DNA of 6,490 bases from Candidatus Poribacteria bacterium (lineage in GTDB: Bacteria > Poribacteria > WGA-4E > WGA-3G). The notes below the pieces were generated by a model. That model was not told the DNA's origin and searched no databases. It saw only the letters and a list, made by a program, of their open reading frames with translations. Positions 5,415-6,490 of this stretch are shown here, piece by piece. The position numbers and the translations under genes are program-made. The stretch's first letter is position 1. Each line of letters begins with the position of its first letter. Location of the stretch: contig VXZL01000424.1 of the NCBI GenBank assembly GCA_009845505.1, positions 1 through 6,490 of the forward strand. Direction: 5' to 3'.

Positions 5415-6490
5415 TTAATCCGCTTCCCACGGTGCCACTTCCCCAACAGGCGGTGGTGCCGGGAAGCGACTCACAACATCAATAGGTCTACCCACATCGG
5501 ACGATTCAATGATCCGCTCGCACACCTCTAACGCATGCCGTGCTTGCGCACCATTACAACGCGGGTTTCGATCGGATCTAATCGCATCTGCAAAATCGGC
5601 AACACCTTTCCCCCAATCTAATCCGGTAAAGGATTTCGATGGCGAAGGTTCGTCCTGCCACCCGTCCTGCGGCGTAAATTTTTGGATACCGCGTCCATCA
5701 TCGTGCGCTTGCAGAGAGAACCCACCCGCTGTGCCGTGGATCTCGTAAGGCGGAATCCCAGAAGCAACGGTAAAACTGTGATAGATGAGTCCGTGGGCGC
5801 CCCCCTTTTGTGAAACGTCGAATTCCAGCACACCAAATCCGTGATCTTTCTCATTCACCTCAAACTCGGTGCCTTTCCGCGGCCCTTGAGTTAGCGTTCG
5901 TTTCGGAACAGCGAGCCGTGCGAAACCGTGTACCGTCTTAACGGGTGCGATCATCGTCGTCATTGCAGTGAGTGGATAAGGCGCGACATCGCGGAAGGGA
6001 CCCGCATGCATCAAAAACGCATCAGCGTTGGGATGCCAGTGTTCCAACGGACCGCCGAAATTACCAATCGCAGAGATAACATCGCCGATTTCGCCTTCCC
6101 GTATCCGTTGCCAGACGTTCTGTTGAACGTAACCGAGAATCGCCGACGGCGCACACGCCAATTTCAGACCCATCGCTTCCGCAGTTTCGACGAGTTCATT
6201 CGCTTCGTCGGTTCGGATAGAGATCGGTTTCTCAGAGTAGACATGTTTTCCCGCTTTCAGTGCCGCCAACGAAACGGGATAGTGAGAGATGTGAATCGTC
6301 AAATTCACAATCGCTTCTACATTCGGATCGTTCAGCACCTCCTCAAGCGACTTGTAGACGCGACCCCCATCTTTTTCTGCCAATGCCGAGGCACGCGCCT
6401 CATCTTGATCGTAGTAACCAACAAGTTCAATCCGATGTGGATATGCCTGACAGCGCGGCTGGTAACCCCCCGCTGCGATCATACCACACC
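5415..6490 (-). CDS. Gfo/Idh/MocA family NAD(P)-dependent oxidoreductase, 5' end missing
   Basis: The frame is open to the right edge. The ATG at 6480-6482 is internal: the codons before it read Cys-Gly, and the edge bases allow another Gly, giving GCGMIA, the dinucleotide-binding glycine motif that lies about 10 residues into these proteins. The true start is therefore just beyond the window. Numbering from that internal Met, the Rossmann domain continues with IELVGYYDQDEARASALAEK (18-37), LEEVLNDPNVEAIVNLT (46-62) and AALKAGKHVYSEKP (73-86); K85 of EKP is the conserved catalytic or binding lysine. The C-terminal beta-sheet domain includes GEIGDVISAIGNFGG (130-144), GPFRDVAPYPLTAM (161-174) and YEIHGTAGGFSL (246-257). 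About 357 visible residues is near the usual 330-390. Members oxidise or reduce sugars, inositols or related polyols; the substrate is not determinable here. The gene converges on the PIG-L gene, with hairpin C between the stop codons. Family call strong, specificity unknown. Confidence 0.93.
   Translation of the reverse strand, partial: CGMIAAGGYQPRCQAYPHRIELVGYYDQDEARASALAEKDGGRVYKSLEEVLNDPNVEAIVNLTIHISHYPVSLAALKAGKHVYSEKPISIRTDEANELVETAEAMGLKLACAPSAILGYVQQNVWQRIREGEIGDVISAIGNFGGPLEHWHPNADAFLMHAGPFRDVAPYPLTAMTTMIAPVKTVHGFARLAVPKRTLTQGPRKGTEFEVNEKDHGFGVLEFDVSQKGGAHGLIYHSFTVASGIPPYEIHGTAGGFSLQAHDDGRGIQKFTPQDGWQDEPSPSKSFTGLDWGKGVADFADAIRSDRNPRCNGAQARHALEVCERIIESSDVGRPIDVVSRFPAPPPVGEVAPWEAD

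Noticed and set aside
5156..5485. Plus-strand open frame of 109 codons spanning the convergent gene ends
   Set aside because: It overlaps both real genes in other frames and crosses hairpin C; there is no ribosome binding site or family resemblance.

Overview
The window is ordinary bacterial chromosome of moderate GC, with four protein-coding genes and short intergenic spacers. The gene types (a TonB-like/DUF4159 fusion, a TIM-barrel sugar isomerase/epimerase, a large exported PIG-L deacetylase and a Gfo/Idh/MocA oxidoreductase) and the strong Shine-Dalgarno sites suggest a marine or sponge-associated Candidatus Poribacteria genome or a close relative. That assignment is made from remembered family style and has not been checked by search. 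No RNA gene, CRISPR array, insertion sequence, phage gene or defence system was seen.

Layout: 1-76 is a short leader ending in a GGAGG site. 77-1555 (+) encodes a membrane-anchored protein with a TonB-like Pro/Lys-rich N-terminus and a C-terminal DUF4159 domain, and it is closed by a strong intrinsic terminator at 1575-1626. 1723-2547 (+) encodes a sugar phosphate isomerase/epimerase-type TIM barrel starting at TTG. 2548-2670 is a repeat-rich spacer. 2671-5379 (+) encodes a secreted multidomain PIG-L deacetylase. 5415-6490 (-) encodes a Gfo/Idh/MocA-type NAD(P)-dependent oxidoreductase that converges on the PIG-L gene and runs off the right edge, so its N-terminus is missing.

The last three genes all belong to carbohydrate-handling families. 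A plausible reading is an exported deacetylase acting on an N-acetylated sugar or glycoconjugate, with a cytoplasmic isomerase and dehydrogenase working on the resulting sugars. This is inference from families and neighbourhood, and no substrate can be read from the sequence. The DUF4159 gene is insulated by its terminator and probably belongs to a different unit extending upstream of the window.

The most unusual signal is non-coding. Three 21-nt elements share the same geometry (9-nt arm, 3-nt loop, 9-nt arm) at 2547-2567, 2594-2614 and 5387-5407, all at gene 3' ends or in spacers. Two of them share a consensus and differ by paired, stem-preserving changes. In the 2548-2670 spacer they sit beside a perfect 17-bp tandem duplication that copies one hairpin arm and a five-unit heptanucleotide array. 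Together these look like a mosaic of small dispersed repeats.
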